Below, piece after piece: positions 9,608-20,298 of a stretch of DNA of 64,000 bases. Location: contig CAJNBY010000004.1 in assembly GCA_905221125.1 (NCBI GenBank), positions 1 through 64,000 of the forward strand. Reading direction: 5' to 3'. The notes under the pieces are model-generated. The model was given only the letters and a program-made list of their open reading frames with translations, searched no databases and had not been told where the DNA came from. The stretch comes from a bacterium. GTDB taxonomy: Bacteria; Bacillota; Bacilli; Lactobacillales; Streptococcaceae. The position numbers and the translations under genes are program-made. Each line of letters begins with the position of its first letter. Within the stretch, counting starts at the first letter, position 1.

Positions 9608-11887
9608 ATGTATAACTACCCTATGCGCATTCATTACCATCGCAAGAATGGTGAATACGACACTTGCTCTTTTGTAAAGAGTAAGGATCAACGAATTGAT
9701 TTACTGACTTATAAAGAGGATTATTTTGGTGCTTTATTTAGTTTTGAACACCTAAGTGTTCACCCCTTAGAAAGCTTGAATTTTGTGGTTCATACTGGCC
9801 AAACCAGTAAAGAATATGCCATCCGTTTTAATCACTATCCTCTTTTAACAGAGGTCTGGATTTTGGAAGGAGATGATAGGATTTATTATTCTGAAAATCC
9901 TGCTATTGCCAGTCCTTTCTATAAAAATCAAAATCCTTTTGCCTTTGACAAGGCCATTAACAGTGCTAGTTTTGATCACCACTGGGGTTACCAAGGGGAA
10001 TTGGGGTGCCGTGTAGAGGACAATCAGGCTCATTTCGCTCTCTGGGCTCCAACAGCGACAGAAGTGCAGGTTGTTGTTTATGAATCAGCTACTAATGATG
10101 CACCTATTTGGAAGACTTTTGATATGGAAAGAGGCAATAGCTACTCTTATAATCATAAAGACAATACTATTGGTGTCTGGAGTTTGGATGTTGAGGAAGA
10201 TTTGACTGGTAAGGCTTATCAGTATCAAGTCCAATTCCCTCATCACCAAACACTGACACGTGATCCTTACACCATTGCGACCAGTCCTGATGGCAAACGT
10301 TCAGCTATTTTGAGTCATGAGGAAAAGCAAGTTGAAAACTTCGAGGTCAAGCATGGTTCAGAGGCTACTTGGCGTTTGACAAATCCATGTAAGGCAGTCA
10401 TCTGTGAAATGCATATTCGTGATTTGACTAAATCACCGACTTCAGGTGTGGATGAACATCTTCGAGGAACTTTCTTGGGGGCTGCACAGACTGGGACGGT
10501 TAACCAGTATGGCCAAGCAACTGCTTTTGATTACATCAAGAAGTTGGGCTACAATTATGTTCAGTTGCAACCAATCGCAGATCGTCATAAAGAATACGAT
10601 GAGGATGGGAATGTAACCTACAACTGGGGTTATGATCCACAAAACTATAACGCACCAGAGACGAGCCTTTCAACAAACCCAGATGATCCAGCTCAGGTTA
10701 TTCGTGATTTGAAGACCATGGTTCAAGCTTACCACGATGCGGGTATTGGTGTCATTATGGATGTGGTCTATAACCATACCTTCTCAGTTGTTGATGCACC
10801 TTTCCAAACAACTGTCCCTGACTATTATTATCGTATGAATCCAGACGGTACTTTCCAGAATGGAACGGGTGTTGGAAATGAAACAGCCAGCGAACATGAA
10901 ATGTTCCGCAAGTATATGATTGATTCCCTTCTATACTGGGTGCAGGAATACAATATTGACGGTTTCCGTTTTGACTTGATGGGGATTCATGATGTTAAGA
11001 CCATGCAGATGATTCGTCAGAGTTTGGATGAAATCGACCCTAACATTATCCTCTATGGAGAAGGATGGGATATGGGAACAGGTCTTGCCCCTTATGATAA
11101 GGCTAAGAAAGACAATGCCTACCAGATGCCAAATATTGGTTTCTTTAATGACAATCAGCGCGATGCTGTCAAAGGGGGAGAAGTTTATGGTGCTATCAAG
11201 TCAGGTTTTGTCAGTGGTGCTGCGACAGAGCCAATTCTAGCCAAAGCAATCCTAGGTAGTCGTGAACTAGGAACCTATACACATCCAAATCAAGTGCTTA
11301 ACTATGTGGAAGCTCATGACAATTACAATCTTCACGATTTATTGGCGACCCTTCATCCAGACCAAAGTTCCGAGCAAATCATGCGTAAGGTTGAGACAGC
11401 CACAGCCATGAATCTGCTCATGCAGGGGATGGCCTTTATGGAAATTGGTCAAGAATTTGGTCGTACCAAACTGGTTGCGACTGGTGAAAATGGTGAGTTG
11501 ACTCATGATGATAGAGAGCGTGCTATGAATAGCTATAACGCTCCAGACAGTGTGAACCAAGTCAACTGGGACTTGATCAATGAGCGTCAAGATAGTATTG
11601 AGTTTATCCGTCAGATGATTCGATTGAAGACAGAAACCTGTGCCTTTTCTTACCCTACTTATGATGAGATTTACCATCATGTTTTTGTTCATTCAGCAAA
11701 TGAACATAGTGGTTTGATTGTCTATGAGATTCAAGGGAAAGACCATTTACTGGTTGTATTTAATGCTAAAGGGCAAGACTTCCAGTTTGAAAATGCTGGA
11801 AATCTAGAACTCTTGGTGACCAATAGCCATTTAGATGATAAAGATATGGTTGGCGGTGTTAGTGCCAGCGTCTTTAAAGTTTTGTAG
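9608..11887 (+). CDS. pulA: Type I pullulanase (debranching enzyme), intracellular
   Basis: 759 residues, without signal peptide or LPXTG, so cytoplasmic and distinct from the large surface pullulanase SpuA. It hydrolyses alpha-1,6 branches in glycogen or pullulan-type glucans. An N-terminal beta domain and a CBM48-like module (about 125-225, HFALWAPTATEVQVVVY) precede the GH13 barrel. The type I pullulanase signature YNWGYDP is present. Catalytic residues lie in GFRFDLMG (nucleophile Asp), LYGEGWDMG (acid Glu) and EAHDNYNLHD. It probably trims glycogen made by the glg operon downstream. AAGGA precedes the ATG, and a good terminator follows. Confidence 0.93.
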   Translation: MYNYPMRIHYHRKNGEYDTCSFVKSKDQRIDLLTYKEDYFGALFSFEHLSVHPLESLNFVVHTGQTSKEYAIRFNHYPLLTEVWILEGDDRIYYSENPAIASPFYKNQNPFAFDKAINSASFDHHWGYQGELGCRVEDNQAHFALWAPTATEVQVVVYESATNDAPIWKTFDMERGNSYSYNHKDNTIGVWSLDVEEDLTGKAYQYQVQFPHHQTLTRDPYTIATSPDGKRSAILSHEEKQVENFEVKHGSEATWRLTNPCKAVICEMHIRDLTKSPTSGVDEHLRGTFLGAAQTGTVNQYGQATAFDYIKKLGYNYVQLQPIADRHKEYDEDGNVTYNWGYDPQNYNAPETSLSTNPDDPAQVIRDLKTMVQAYHDAGIGVIMDVVYNHTFSVVDAPFQTTVPDYYYRMNPDGTFQNGTGVGNETASEHEMFRKYMIDSLLYWVQEYNIDGFRFDLMGIHDVKTMQMIRQSLDEIDPNIILYGEGWDMGTGLAPYDKAKKDNAYQMPNIGFFNDNQRDAVKGGEVYGAIKSGFVSGAATEPILAKAILGSRELGTYTHPNQVLNYVEAHDNYNLHDLLATLHPDQSSEQIMRKVETATAMNLLMQGMAFMEIGQEFGRTKLVATGENGELTHDDRERAMNSYNAPDSVNQVNWDLINERQDSIEFIRQMIRLKTETCAFSYPTYDEIYHHVFVHSANEHSGLIVYEIQGKDHLLVVFNAKGQDFQFENAGNLELLVTNSHLDDKDMVGGVSASVFKVL

Positions 11888-11978
11888 AAGAAATTAAAAG
11901 TTATCAAGTATGTCGTATAATTTCTAGGATATCTTGATACTAGAAATCACAAAAGTCAATGAAAAATAACATAGCATG

Positions 11979-12013
11979 AAAAAGGTTTAGTTCGTCTAAA
12001 CCTTTTCTTTTTG
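11979..12013 (+). terminator. Terminator of ligA-dgk-pulA
   Basis: An 11-bp perfect stem AAAAGGTTTAG / CTAAACCTTTT with loop ttcgt, followed by CTTTTTG. Confidence 0.9.
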
Positions 12014-12017
12014 TACT

Positions 12018-12133
12018 TATACTCTTCGAAAATCTCTTCAAACCACGTCAGCTCTATCTGCAACCTCAAAGCAGTGCTTTGATCAACCTACGGCTGACTT
12101 CTTAGTTTGCTCTTTGATTTTCATTGAGTATTA
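12018..12133 (+). repeat. BOX element, internally deleted (partial A, B-like, C)
   Basis: It starts tatactcttcgaaaatctc and ends ctttgattttcattgagtat, the conserved ends of pneumococcal BOX elements (boxA start, boxC end), with terminal inverted repeat ATACTC/GAGTAT. The second half of boxA is missing: the sequence runs from ccacgtcagc straight to the tctatctgcaacctc motif of boxB. This fits recombination between the CGTCAG motifs. It fills the middle of the 380-bp pulA-gapN gap; the rest of the gap holds the pulA terminator and the gapN leader. Confidence 0.9.
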
Positions 12134-12267
12134 CTGCTTAACAAGAGTGTTCAAATAGTTTGAAAAATCAAGCTTGTGAAAATAATCTCAAAAATATTGT
12201 AAAAAGGGTTGTAATTTTCTGAAAATTTGGTAAAATATATCTTAATCATTTTCAGGAGGACGAGAAT

Positions 12268-13692
12268 TTGACAAGATATCAGAATTTAGTAAATGGAGAA
12301 TGGAAATCATCTGAAAAAGAAATTACGATTTATTCACCAATCAATCAAGAAGAATTAGGGACTGTTCCAGCTATGAGTCAGGCTGAAGTCGATGAGGCTA
12401 TGCAAGCTGCGCGTGCAGCTCTCCCTGCATGGCGTGATTTAGCACCAGTTGAGCGTGCAGCCTATTTGCATAAGACAGCAGCTATTTTGGAACGTGATAA
12501 AGAAAAAATTGGTACAATTCTTGCCAAAGAGGTTGCTAAAGGGATTAAAGCAGCAATTGGAGAAGTAGTGCGTACCGCAGACTTGATTCGCTATGCTGCT
12601 GAAGAAGGGCTACGAATTACAGGCCAAGCAATGGAAGGTGGCGGTTTTGAGGCAGCAAGTAAAAACAAACTGGCTGTTGTCCGTCGTGAGCCGGTTGGAG
12701 TTGTCTTGGCTATCGCGCCCTTTAACTATCCAGTCAACCTTTCTGGATCTAAGATTGCTCCGGCCTTGATTGCAGGGAATGTGGTTATGTTTAAGCCACC
12801 AACACAAGGTTCTATTTCTGGTCTCTTATTGGCTAAAGCCTTTGAAGAAGCAGGGATTCCAGCAGGTGTCTTCAACACCATCACTGGTCGTGGTTCAGAA
12901 ATTGGGGATTATATCATTGAGCACAAAGAAGTCAACTTCATCAACTTTACAGGTTCAACTCCAATCGGAGAACGTATTGGTCGTTTAGCTGGTATGCGTC
13001 CTATCATGTTGGAACTTGGCGGAAAAGATGCGGCTCTTGTACTAGAAGATGCAGATTTGGAACATGCTGCCAAGCAAATTGTTGCAGGTGCCTTTAGCTA
13101 CTCAGGGCAACGTTGCACGGCCATTAAACGTGTTATTGTTCTCGAAAGTGTTGCAGATACATTAGTTACTTTGCTTCAAGCAGAGGTTGCTAAATTAACA
13201 GTTGGTGACCCATTTGACAATGCTGATATTACACCTGTTATTGACAATGCTTCAGCCGACTTTATTTGGGGCTTGATTGAGGATGCACAAGAAAAAGGGG
13301 CTCAGGCTCTTACACCAATCAAACGTGAGGGCAATCTTCTCTGGCCAGTGCTTTTTGACCAAGTTACAAAAGATATGAAAGTAGCATGGGAAGAGCCATT
13401 TGGCCCTGTTTTACCAATTATTCGTGTGGCTAATGTAGAAGAAGCAATTGCCTTTGCCAACGAATCTGAATTCGGCCTTCAATCCTCAGTCTTTACAAAT
13501 GATTTCAAAAAGGCTTTTGAAATTGCTGAAAAACTTGAAGTGGGTACAGTTCATATTAATAATAAAACCCAACGTGGTCCAGATAATTTCCCATTCCTTG
13601 GTGTCAAAGGTTCTGGTGCTGGTGTTCAAGGAATTAAATATAGCATTGAAGCGATGACAAATGTCAAATCCATTGTTTTTGATGTGAAATAA
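12268..13692 (+). CDS. gapN: NADP-dependent non-phosphorylating glyceraldehyde-3-phosphate dehydrogenase
   Basis: 474 residues, aldehyde dehydrogenase superfamily. It oxidises glyceraldehyde-3-phosphate irreversibly to 3-phosphoglycerate and yields NADPH, the main source in streptococci lacking the oxidative pentose phosphate route. Visible features: cofactor region APFNYPVNLSGSK and FTGSTPIGERIG, catalytic Glu in LELGGKDAA (about 250), catalytic Cys in SGQRCTAIKR (about 284), and the C-terminal GVQGIKYSIEAM. The start codon is TTG at 12268, supported by AGGAGGA seven bases upstream and by the conserved N-terminus TRYQNLVNGEWK. Monocistronic: BOX element before it, terminator after it. Confidence 0.97.
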   Translation: MTRYQNLVNGEWKSSEKEITIYSPINQEELGTVPAMSQAEVDEAMQAARAALPAWRDLAPVERAAYLHKTAAILERDKEKIGTILAKEVAKGIKAAIGEVVRTADLIRYAAEEGLRITGQAMEGGGFEAASKNKLAVVRREPVGVVLAIAPFNYPVNLSGSKIAPALIAGNVVMFKPPTQGSISGLLLAKAFEEAGIPAGVFNTITGRGSEIGDYIIEHKEVNFINFTGSTPIGERIGRLAGMRPIMLELGGKDAALVLEDADLEHAAKQIVAGAFSYSGQRCTAIKRVIVLESVADTLVTLLQAEVAKLTVGDPFDNADITPVIDNASADFIWGLIEDAQEKGAQALTPIKREGNLLWPVLFDQVTKDMKVAWEEPFGPVLPIIRVANVEEAIAFANESEFGLQSSVFTNDFKKAFEIAEKLEVGTVHINNKTQRGPDNFPFLGVKGSGAGVQGIKYSIEAMTNVKSIVFDVK

Positions 13693-13697
13693 AATGT

Positions 13698-13732
13698 AAA
13701 ATCAGGAAATTGTTTTCCTGGTTTTGTTTTTT
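13698..13732 (+). terminator. Terminator of gapN
   Basis: AAAATCAGGAAA / TTTTCCTGGTTTT hairpin with a 3-nt loop followed by GTTTTTT, just after the gapN stop. Confidence 0.85.
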
Positions 13733-13752
13733 ACATAAAAACAATGCTATAT

Positions 13753-13807
13753 TTGGATAAAATACGAACTTTGTGATATGATAGTAATCAAAAAGAGGAC
13801 GTTTTCA
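13753..13807 (+). promoter_or_regulatory. Distal glg promoter with cre-like site
   Basis: TTGGAT (13753-13758), 18-bp spacer, extended -10 TGA TATGAT (13774-13782), then a cre-like AGAGGACGTTTTCA (13794-13807) matching the CcpA consensus TGWAANCGNTNWCA at 11 of 14 positions, placed about at the transcription start. A palindrome TTACCAAATATGGTAA lies further down at 13880-13895. Confidence 0.45.
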
Positions 13808-13879
13808 CAAACTATCTGTCCTTCCTTGATTTATAAGTGAATGGATAAGTTCATTTTTTGAAGATTTTCAAAAGAATTT

Positions 13880-13895
13880 TTACCAAATATGGTAA
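13880..13895 (+). promoter_or_regulatory. 16-bp palindrome upstream of the proximal glg -35
   Basis: TTACCA-AATA-TGGTAA is a perfect inverted repeat ending five bases before the -35 at 13901. Position and symmetry suggest an operator for a dimeric regulator; I cannot name one. Confidence 0.4.
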
Positions 13896-13900
13896 TTTAC

Positions 13901-13951
13901 TTGAATCTTACATAAAAAGGTAGTATAATAAATCTATAGAAAACGCTTACA
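13901..13951 (+). promoter_or_regulatory. Proximal glg operon promoter with CcpA cre
   Basis: TTGAAT (13901-13906), 17-bp spacer, TATAAT (13924-13929). A cre AGAAAACGCTTACA (13938-13951) matches TGWAANCGNTNWCA at 13 of 14 positions and covers the expected transcription start. In this position CcpA with HPr-Ser-P would block transcription when sugar is plentiful. Confidence 0.75.
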
Positions 13952-13967
13952 GAAAAGAGGGGGTATT

Positions 13968-15896
13968 ATGGATAAAAGAGAAGCTTTGCGCACCTTTATG
14001 ACAGGAGAAAATTTTCACCTTCAGCATTATCTAGGAGCACATAGGGAAGAACTAAATGGAGAGTACGGTTATACATTTCGTGTGTGGGCTCCCAATGCTC
14101 AGGCTGTCCACTTGGTGGGGGATTTCACGAATTGGGTAGAAAATCAAATTCCGATGGAACGAAATGAATTTGGAGTCTGGGAAGTCTTTACTACTCTTGC
14201 TCAAGAAGGCCAAATTTATAAGTATCATATCACGCGTGCAAATGGTCATCAGCTGATGAAGATTGACCCTTTAGCTGTACGGTATGAGGCACGTCCGGGT
14301 ACTGGAGCTATTTTAACAGAGATTCCAGAAAAGAAATGGAAGGATGGGCTTTGGTTAGCTCGTAGAAAACGTTGGACTTTCTTTGAACGTCCTGTCAATA
14401 TCTACGAAGTTCATGCTGGATCGTGGAAGAGAAATCCAGATGGAAGTCCTTATAGTTTTGCTCAATTGAAAGATGAACTCATTCCTTACCTAGTTGAGAT
14501 GAACTATACTCACATTGAGTTTATGCCCTTGATGTCTCACCCTCTCGGTTTGAGTTGGGGTTACCAGCTTATGGGTTACTTCGCTTTAGAGCATGCCTAT
14601 GGTCGCCCTGAAGAGTTTCAAGATTTTGTTGAGGAATGTCACTTAAACAATATTGGGGTTATTGTAGACTGGGTACCTGGTCATTTTACTATCAATGATG
14701 ATGCCTTGGCTTATTATGACGGGACACCGACTTTTGAGTACCAAGACCATAATAAGGCTCATAATTACGGTTGGGGTGCACTCAATTTTGACCTTGGAAA
14801 GAATGAAGTCCAGTCTTTCTTGATTTCTAGCATTAAGTTTTGGATTGACTTTTACCATTTAGATGGTATTCGAGTGGATGCAGTTAGCAATATGCTCTAT
14901 CTTGACTACGATGATGCTCCATGGACACCTAATAAAGATGGTGGCAATCTCAACTATGAAGGATATTATTTCCTTCAACGCTTGAATGATGTGATTAAAC
15001 TAGTTCATCCAGATGTGATGATGATCGCAGAAGAAAGTTCGTCAGCAACCAAGATTACGGGAATGAAAGAGCTTGGTGGTCTAGGATTTGACTACAAGTG
15101 GAATATGGGCTGGATGAATGATATCCTCCGATTCTACGAAGAAGACCCTATTTACCGTAAGTATGACTTTAATTTGGTGACTTTCAGCTTTATGTATGTT
15201 TTCAATGAAAACTATCTCCTACCATTCTCGCACGATGAAGTGGTTCACGGTAAGAAGAGTATGATGCATAAGATGTGGGGAGATCGTTACAATCAATTCG
15301 CAGGCTTACGCAATCTCTACACTTACCAAATTTGTCACCCTGGTAAGAAATTGCTCTTCATGGGTAGCGAATACGGCCAATTCCTAGAATGGAGATCTGA
15401 AGAGCAGTTGGAATGGTCTAATCTAGAAGACCCTATGAATGCTAAGATGAAGTATTTCACTTCTCAGCTTAATCAATTCTACAAAGACCATCGCTGTCTG
15501 TGGGAAATCGATACCAGCTATGATGGTATTGAAATCATTGATGCGGATAATCGAGACCAGAGTGTTCTTTCCTTCATCCGTAAGGGTAAGAAGGGCGACA
15601 TGCTAGTCTGCGTCTTTAATATGGCACCTGTTGAACGAAAAGATTTTACAATCGGATTGCCTGTCGCAGGGATTTATGAAGAAGTATGGAATACTGAGTT
15701 AGAAGAGTGGGGAGGCGTTTGGAAAGAACATAATCAAACTGTTCAAACGCAAGAAGGACTATGGAAAGATTATGAGCAGACCCTAACCTTTACCCTACCT
15801 GCTATGGGAGCAAGTGTATGGAAAATCAAACGTCGCTTGAAATCTGCAAAAACCGTCACAAGTAAAAACCAAAAAGGAGTAGAAAATGAAGAATGA
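13968..15896 (+). CDS. glgB: 1,4-alpha-glucan branching enzyme
   Basis: 642 residues. It transfers alpha-1,4 glucan segments to form alpha-1,6 branches in glycogen. N-terminal CBM48 ([22 protein letters not shown], shown in parts: [15 protein letters not shown]), then the GH13 barrel with [20 protein letters not shown] (nucleophile Asp), MIAEESSS (Glu) and [11 protein letters not shown], and a C-terminal beta domain. AGAGGGGG precedes the ATG. The last codons overlap glgC by 11 bp, so translation is coupled. First gene of glgBCDA, behind two promoters with cre sites. Confidence 0.96.
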   Translation: MDKREALRTFMTGENFHLQHYLGAHREELNGEYGYTFRVWAPNAQAVHLVGDFTNWVENQIPMERNEFGVWEVFTTLAQEGQIYKYHITRANGHQLMKIDPLAVRYEARPGTGAILTEIPEKKWKDGLWLARRKRWTFFERPVNIYEVHAGSWKRNPDGSPYSFAQLKDELIPYLVEMNYTHIEFMPLMSHPLGLSWGYQLMGYFALEHAYGRPEEFQDFVEECHLNNIGVIVDWVPGHFTINDDALAYYDGTPTFEYQDHNKAHNYGWGALNFDLGKNEVQSFLISSIKFWIDFYHLDGIRVDAVSNMLYLDYDDAPWTPNKDGGNLNYEGYYFLQRLNDVIKLVHPDVMMIAEESSSATKITGMKELGGLGFDYKWNMGWMNDILRFYEEDPIYRKYDFNLVTFSFMYVFNENYLLPFSHDEVVHGKKSMMHKMWGDRYNQFAGLRNLYTYQICHPGKKLLFMGSEYGQFLEWRSEEQLEWSNLEDPMNAKMKYFTSQLNQFYKDHRCLWEIDTSYDGIEIIDADNRDQSVLSFIRKGKKGDMLVCVFNMAPVERKDFTIGLPVAGIYEEVWNTELEEWGGVWKEHNQTVQTQEGLWKDYEQTLTFTLPAMGASVWKIKRRLKSAKTVTSKNQKGVENEE

Positions 15897-17028
15897 AATG
15901 TTAGCTTTGATTCTTGCTGGTGGGCAAGGAACTCGTCTCGGTAAACTCACTCAAAGCATCGCAAAACCAGCTGTGCAATTTGGTGGGCGCTACCGTATCA
16001 TTGACTTTGCTCTTTCAAACTGTGCCAACTCAGGGATTCACAATGTTGGAGTCATTACACAGTACCAGCCACTTGCTCTCAACAATCATATTGGAAATGG
16101 TTCAAGCTGGGGACTAGACGGTATCAATTCTGGTGTATCTATTCTTCAACCTTATTCTGCAAGTGAAGGAAATCGTTGGTTCGAAGGGACTAGTCACGCT
16201 ATTTACCAAAATATCGATTATATCGACAGTGTCAATCCTGAGTATGTCTTGATTCTGTCTGGGGACCACATCTACAAAATGGACTATGATGATATGCTCC
16301 AGTCTCACAAGGATAATAATGCCAGCTTGACAGTAGCGGTTTTAGACGTCCCTCTTAAAGAAGCAAGCCGTTTTGGTATCATGAATACCGATGCTAACAA
16401 TCGTATTGTAGAATTTGAAGAAAAACCAGCTCAACCTAAATCTACCAAAGCTTCTATGGGGATTTACATCTTTGATTGGCAACGCCTTCGCAATATGCTT
16501 GTTGCTGCTGAAAAGAGCAATGTCGATATGTCAGACTTCGGTAAGAATGTCATTCCAAATTACCTTGAGTCAGGTGAAAGTGTCTATGCATATGAATTTA
16601 ATGGTTACTGGAAAGATGTCGGTACGATTGAGTCACTTTGGGAAGCGAACATGGAGTACATTTCTCCAGAAAATGCCTTGGATAGCCGTAACCGTCAATG
16701 GAAGATTTACTCAAGAAACTTGATTTCACCGCCAAACTTCCTTGGTGCAAATGCTGATGTGGAAGACTCATTAGTTGTAGACGGATGTTTTGTCGATGGA
16801 ACGGTTAAACATTCTATCCTTTCAACAGGGGCACAAGTTCGCGAAGGGGCAAAAGTAGTAGATTCAGTTATCATGAGTGGAGCTATTATTGGAAACGGAG
16901 CTAAAATCAAACGTGCCATTATTGGTGAAGGTGCGGTTATTTCTGACGGTGTCGAAATTGATGGAACAGAAGAAGTACAAGTTGTAGGATATAATGAAGT
17001 AGTGGGGGTAGCAACAGATGAAGATTGA
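15886..17028 (+). CDS. glgC: Glucose-1-phosphate adenylyltransferase, catalytic subunit
   Basis: 380 residues. It makes ADP-glucose from ATP and glucose-1-phosphate, the committed step of bacterial glycogen synthesis. The N-terminal nucleotidyltransferase domain has [15 protein letters not shown] and [19 protein letters not shown] (in parts), and [11 protein letters not shown]; the C-terminal left-handed beta-helix shows hexapeptide repeats ([10 protein letters not shown]). In Firmicutes GlgC works with GlgD, encoded next, overlapping by 11 bp. A Shine-Dalgarno AAGGAG lies in the end of glgB. Confidence 0.96.
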   Translation: MKNEMLALILAGGQGTRLGKLTQSIAKPAVQFGGRYRIIDFALSNCANSGIHNVGVITQYQPLALNNHIGNGSSWGLDGINSGVSILQPYSASEGNRWFEGTSHAIYQNIDYIDSVNPEYVLILSGDHIYKMDYDDMLQSHKDNNASLTVAVLDVPLKEASRFGIMNTDANNRIVEFEEKPAQPKSTKASMGIYIFDWQRLRNMLVAAEKSNVDMSDFGKNVIPNYLESGESVYAYEFNGYWKDVGTIESLWEANMEYISPENALDSRNRQWKIYSRNLISPPNFLGANADVEDSLVVDGCFVDGTVKHSILSTGAQVREGAKVVDSVIMSGAIIGNGAKIKRAIIGEGAVISDGVEIDGTEEVQVVGYNEVVGVATDED

Positions 17029-18157
17029 TAAATATTCTGCCATTTTAGGAAATACAGTTGGTTTTCATGATATGTCAACACTGACGGACCACCGTCCAGT
17101 AGCTAGTTTGCCATTTGGTGGGAAATATCGTTTGATTGACTTCCCGCTTTCTAGTCTTGCTAATGCAGGTGTCCGTAGTGTCTTTGGTATTTTCCAACAA
17201 GACAATATCAGCTCCGTCTTTGACCATATTCGTTCAGGACGCGAGTGGGGCTTGTCAACTCTTCTAAGTCACTATTATCTAGGTATTTACAATACCCGTG
17301 TGGAAAGTAGTACAGTTGGAAAAGAATACTACCAACAGCTTCTTACTTATTTGAAACGTTCTGGCTCAAACCAAACAGTTTCACTCAACTGCGATGTCTT
17401 GATTAACATTGATTTGAACCAAGTTTTCCACCTACACAGTACAACAAAAGGGCCTATCACTGTAGTTTATAAAAAACTAGCTAAGAAAGACATTTCAGAA
17501 GTAAACGCAATCTTGGAAGTGGATGAAACAGACCATGTTCGTTCTCATAAACTCTTTGATAGCAAGTTACCAGATCAAATCTATAACATGTCCACAGATA
17601 TCTTTGTCGTTGATACACCTTGGTTGATTGAACGCTTGGAAGAAGAAGCTAAAAAAGAACACCCAGAGAAGTTGCGTTATGTTTTACGTGATCTAGCTGC
17701 AAAAGAAGGAGCTTTTGCTTATGAGTACACAGGTTATCTGGCAAATATTCATTCTGTAGAGTCTTATTACCAAGCTAACAAAGATATGCTTGAATCGCAA
17801 AAATTCTACTCTCTCTTCTCACCAAATCAAAAGATTTATACAAAGGTCAAAAACGAAGAGCCAACTTACTATGCTAATACATCTAAGGTAAGTACTTCTC
17901 AGTTTGCCTCTGGTAGTATTATTGAAGGTCAAGTGGCTAATTCCGTTCTATCACGTAATATTCATGTCCATAAGGATAGCCTGGTTAAAGATAGTCTGCT
18001 CTTCCCTCGTGTTGTTATTGGAGAAGGAGCTCAGGTCGAATATGCTATCTTGGACAAGGGTGTTGAAGTTGAGCCTGGTGTTGTGATTCGAGGAACGGCA
18101 GAACATCCAGTTGTCGTTAAGAAAGGTAGCAAAGTAACAGAGGATATTCATTCATGA
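17018..18157 (+). CDS. glgD: Glucose-1-phosphate adenylyltransferase, GlgD subunit
   Basis: 379 residues, homologous to GlgC across its length but with a degenerate active site: the N-terminal glycine-rich AGGQGTRL loop is replaced by a [17 protein letters not shown] sequence. GlgD of Firmicutes is poorly active alone and activates GlgC in a heteromeric enzyme. [13 protein letters not shown] and the C-terminal beta-helix repeats are kept. It overlaps glgC by 11 bp and glgA by 4 bp (ATGA), so all four genes form one translationally coupled operon. Confidence 0.94.
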   Translation: MKIDKYSAILGNTVGFHDMSTLTDHRPVASLPFGGKYRLIDFPLSSLANAGVRSVFGIFQQDNISSVFDHIRSGREWGLSTLLSHYYLGIYNTRVESSTVGKEYYQQLLTYLKRSGSNQTVSLNCDVLINIDLNQVFHLHSTTKGPITVVYKKLAKKDISEVNAILEVDETDHVRSHKLFDSKLPDQIYNMSTDIFVVDTPWLIERLEEEAKKEHPEKLRYVLRDLAAKEGAFAYEYTGYLANIHSVESYYQANKDMLESQKFYSLFSPNQKIYTKVKNEEPTYYANTSKVSTSQFASGSIIEGQVANSVLSRNIHVHKDSLVKDSLLFPRVVIGEGAQVEYAILDKGVEVEPGVVIRGTAEHPVVVKKGSKVTEDIHS

Positions 18158-19587
18158 AAATTTTATTTGTAGCAGCTGAAGGTACACCCTTTTCAAAAAC
18201 AGGTGGTTTGGGAGACGTCATTGGCGCTCTTCCAAAATCACTGGTAAAAGCTGGGCACGAAGTTGCAGTGATTTTACCCTACTATGACATGGTAGAGGCT
18301 AAATTTGGAAATCAGATTGAAGATGTTCTTCATTTTGAGGTTAGTGTTGGTTGGCGCAGACAGTACTGTGGGATTAAGAAAACCGTCTTAAACGGTGTAA
18401 CCTTCTACTTTATTGATAGCCAATATTATTTCTTCCGTGGCCATGTTTACGGTGATTTTGATGACGGAGAACGCTTTGCATTTTTCCAACTGGCTGCCAT
18501 TGAGGCTATGGAAAGGATTGACTTTATTCCTGACCTTCTCCATGTTCATGACTACCATACAGCCATGATACCGTTCTTGTTAAAGGAAAAATACCGTTGG
18601 ATTCAAGCCTACCAAGGAATTAAAACTGTTTTAACCATTCATAATTTGGAATTCCAAGGACAATTTTCAGAGGGAATGTTATGGGATTTGTTTGGAGTCG
18701 GCTTTGAACGGTACGCTGATGGCACCCTTCGATGGAACAACTGTCTGAACTGGATGAAGGCTGGTATTCTTTATGCGGATCGTGTTTCAACAGTTTCACC
18801 TAGCTATGCTCATGAAATTATGACCAGTCAGTTCGGATGTAACTTGGATCAGATTCTTCGAATGGAATCTGGCAAGGTATCTGGTATCGTGAATGGGATT
18901 GATGCTGACCTGTATAATCCTCAGACAGATGCTCTTTTAGACTATCATTTTAATCAAGAAGATTTGTCTGGGAAAGCCCAAAACAAGGCAAAATTGCAAG
19001 AGAGAGTTGGCTTGCCTGTTAGAGCTGACGTTCCATTGGTGGGAATTGTTTCTCGTTTGACACGTCAAAAAGGTTTTGATGTCGTGGTCGAAAGTCTTCA
19101 CCATATCTTGCAAAATGATGTTCAGATTGTTCTTTTGGGAACTGGAGATCCAGCCTTTGAAGGTGCTTTCTCGTGGTTTGCTCAGATTTATCCTGACAAG
19201 CTATCAGCAAATATCACTTTTGATATCAAACTTGCTCAAGAAATCTACGCTGCTTGTGACCTCTTCCTCATGCCGAGTCGTTTTGAACCATGTGGCTTGT
19301 CTCAAATGATGTCGATGCGTTACGGAACCTTACCATTGGTTCATGAAGTTGGTGGTTTGCGAGATACTGTCCGCGCTTTCAATCCAATCGAAGGAAATGG
19401 TACAGGCTTTAGCTTTGACAATCTATCTCCTTATTGGTTAAATTGGACTTTCCAAACAGCATTGGACTTGTATCGAAACCATCCTGACGTTTGGAGAAAC
19501 TTACAAAAACAAGCTATGGAGTGTGATTTCTCATGGGATACAGCCTGCAAGTCATACCTTGACTTGTACCATAGTTTAGTTAATTAA
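18154..19587 (+). CDS. glgA: Glycogen synthase (ADP-glucose type)
   Basis: 477 residues, GT5 family with two Rossmann domains. It extends alpha-1,4 glucan from ADP-glucose. The N-terminal [13 protein letters not shown] motif binds ADP-glucose; [11 protein letters not shown] and the C-terminal [10 protein letters not shown] (catalytic region, E and G-rich loop) are present. ATGA overlap with glgD. Last gene of the operon; a clear terminator follows. Confidence 0.96.
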   Translation: MKILFVAAEGTPFSKTGGLGDVIGALPKSLVKAGHEVAVILPYYDMVEAKFGNQIEDVLHFEVSVGWRRQYCGIKKTVLNGVTFYFIDSQYYFFRGHVYGDFDDGERFAFFQLAAIEAMERIDFIPDLLHVHDYHTAMIPFLLKEKYRWIQAYQGIKTVLTIHNLEFQGQFSEGMLWDLFGVGFERYADGTLRWNNCLNWMKAGILYADRVSTVSPSYAHEIMTSQFGCNLDQILRMESGKVSGIVNGIDADLYNPQTDALLDYHFNQEDLSGKAQNKAKLQERVGLPVRADVPLVGIVSRLTRQKGFDVVVESLHHILQNDVQIVLLGTGDPAFEGAFSWFAQIYPDKLSANITFDIKLAQEIYAACDLFLMPSRFEPCGLSQMMSMRYGTLPLVHEVGGLRDTVRAFNPIEGNGTGFSFDNLSPYWLNWTFQTALDLYRNHPDVWRNLQKQAMECDFSWDTACKSYLDLYHSLVN

Positions 19588-19592
19588 TAGAT

Positions 19593-19623
19593 AAAATCGT
19601 ATGATGATTTCATACGATTTTTG
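19593..19623 (+). terminator. Terminator of the glg operon
   Basis: A 12-bp stem AAAATCGTATGA / TCATACGATTTT with a short loop, followed by a T-run. Confidence 0.9.
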
Positions 19624-19645
19624 GGCTGTTTAGAGAGGAGAACTT

Positions 19646-20290
19646 ATGTCTCAAGTAAAAGGCTTGTGTGTCATGGATGTTGATGGCACCTTAATCCTAG
19701 AAGAAGTGATTGATTTGTTGGGAAGAGAGGTAGGTTGTGAGGAGGAAATTGCGCAGCTTACAAGTCAGGCGATGCAAGGGGAGTTGAATTTTGAAACGAG
19801 TTTACGAGAGAGAGTAGCTTTGTTAAAAGGCCTCCCTGATTCGGTCTTTGATACAGTCTTCAACTCTATTCATCTAACGTCAAATGCTCAGAAATTTGTC
19901 TCTATTCTCCAAAAGAATGGCATCTTAGTTGGTCTGGTGTCCGGTGGATTTACACCAATAGTTGAGAGACTAGCAAAATCACTCGGTATTACTTATTTCT
20001 CTGCTAACCAACTTGAAGTCAAAGACGGTTTTCTAACAGGGGAATTAGTTGGAGCAATTATAAGCCCTGAAATCAAACAAGCAACTCTGGAAACATGGAG
20101 AAAGGAACTCAAACTCCCTAAAGAAAGAACAGTTGCAATTGGTGATGGGGCAAATGATCTATTAATGTTGAAGTCATCAGGACTAGGAATTGCCTTTTGT
20201 GCAAAAGAAGTACTCAGAAAAGAAATACCACATCATGTAAACAATAGAGATTTTTTTGAAGTTCTTCCTTTGATTGACTTTTTAGAATGA
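19646..20290 (+). CDS. serB: HAD-superfamily phosphoserine phosphatase-like protein (SerB)
   Basis: 214 residues. Motif I MDVDGTLI (first Asp nucleophile), motif II VSGGFTP, a lysine in EIKQATLE and motif [14 protein letters not shown] match the SerB branch of HAD phosphatases, which make serine from phosphoserine. The substrate is inferred from the family. Good Shine-Dalgarno AGAGGAG. It sits directly ahead of a glycerate kinase gene with almost no gap, so the pair may handle three-carbon acids between glycolysis and serine. Confidence 0.82.
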   Translation: MSQVKGLCVMDVDGTLILEEVIDLLGREVGCEEEIAQLTSQAMQGELNFETSLRERVALLKGLPDSVFDTVFNSIHLTSNAQKFVSILQKNGILVGLVSGGFTPIVERLAKSLGITYFSANQLEVKDGFLTGELVGAIISPEIKQATLETWRKELKLPKERTVAIGDGANDLLMLKSSGLGIAFCAKEVLRKEIPHHVNNRDFFEVLPLIDFLE

Positions 20291-20298
20291 GGGAAAAT

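Noticed and set aside
16707..17081. 124-codon minus-strand frame across glgC/glgD
   Set aside because: Fully antisense to two clear genes, with no Shine-Dalgarno or family match.
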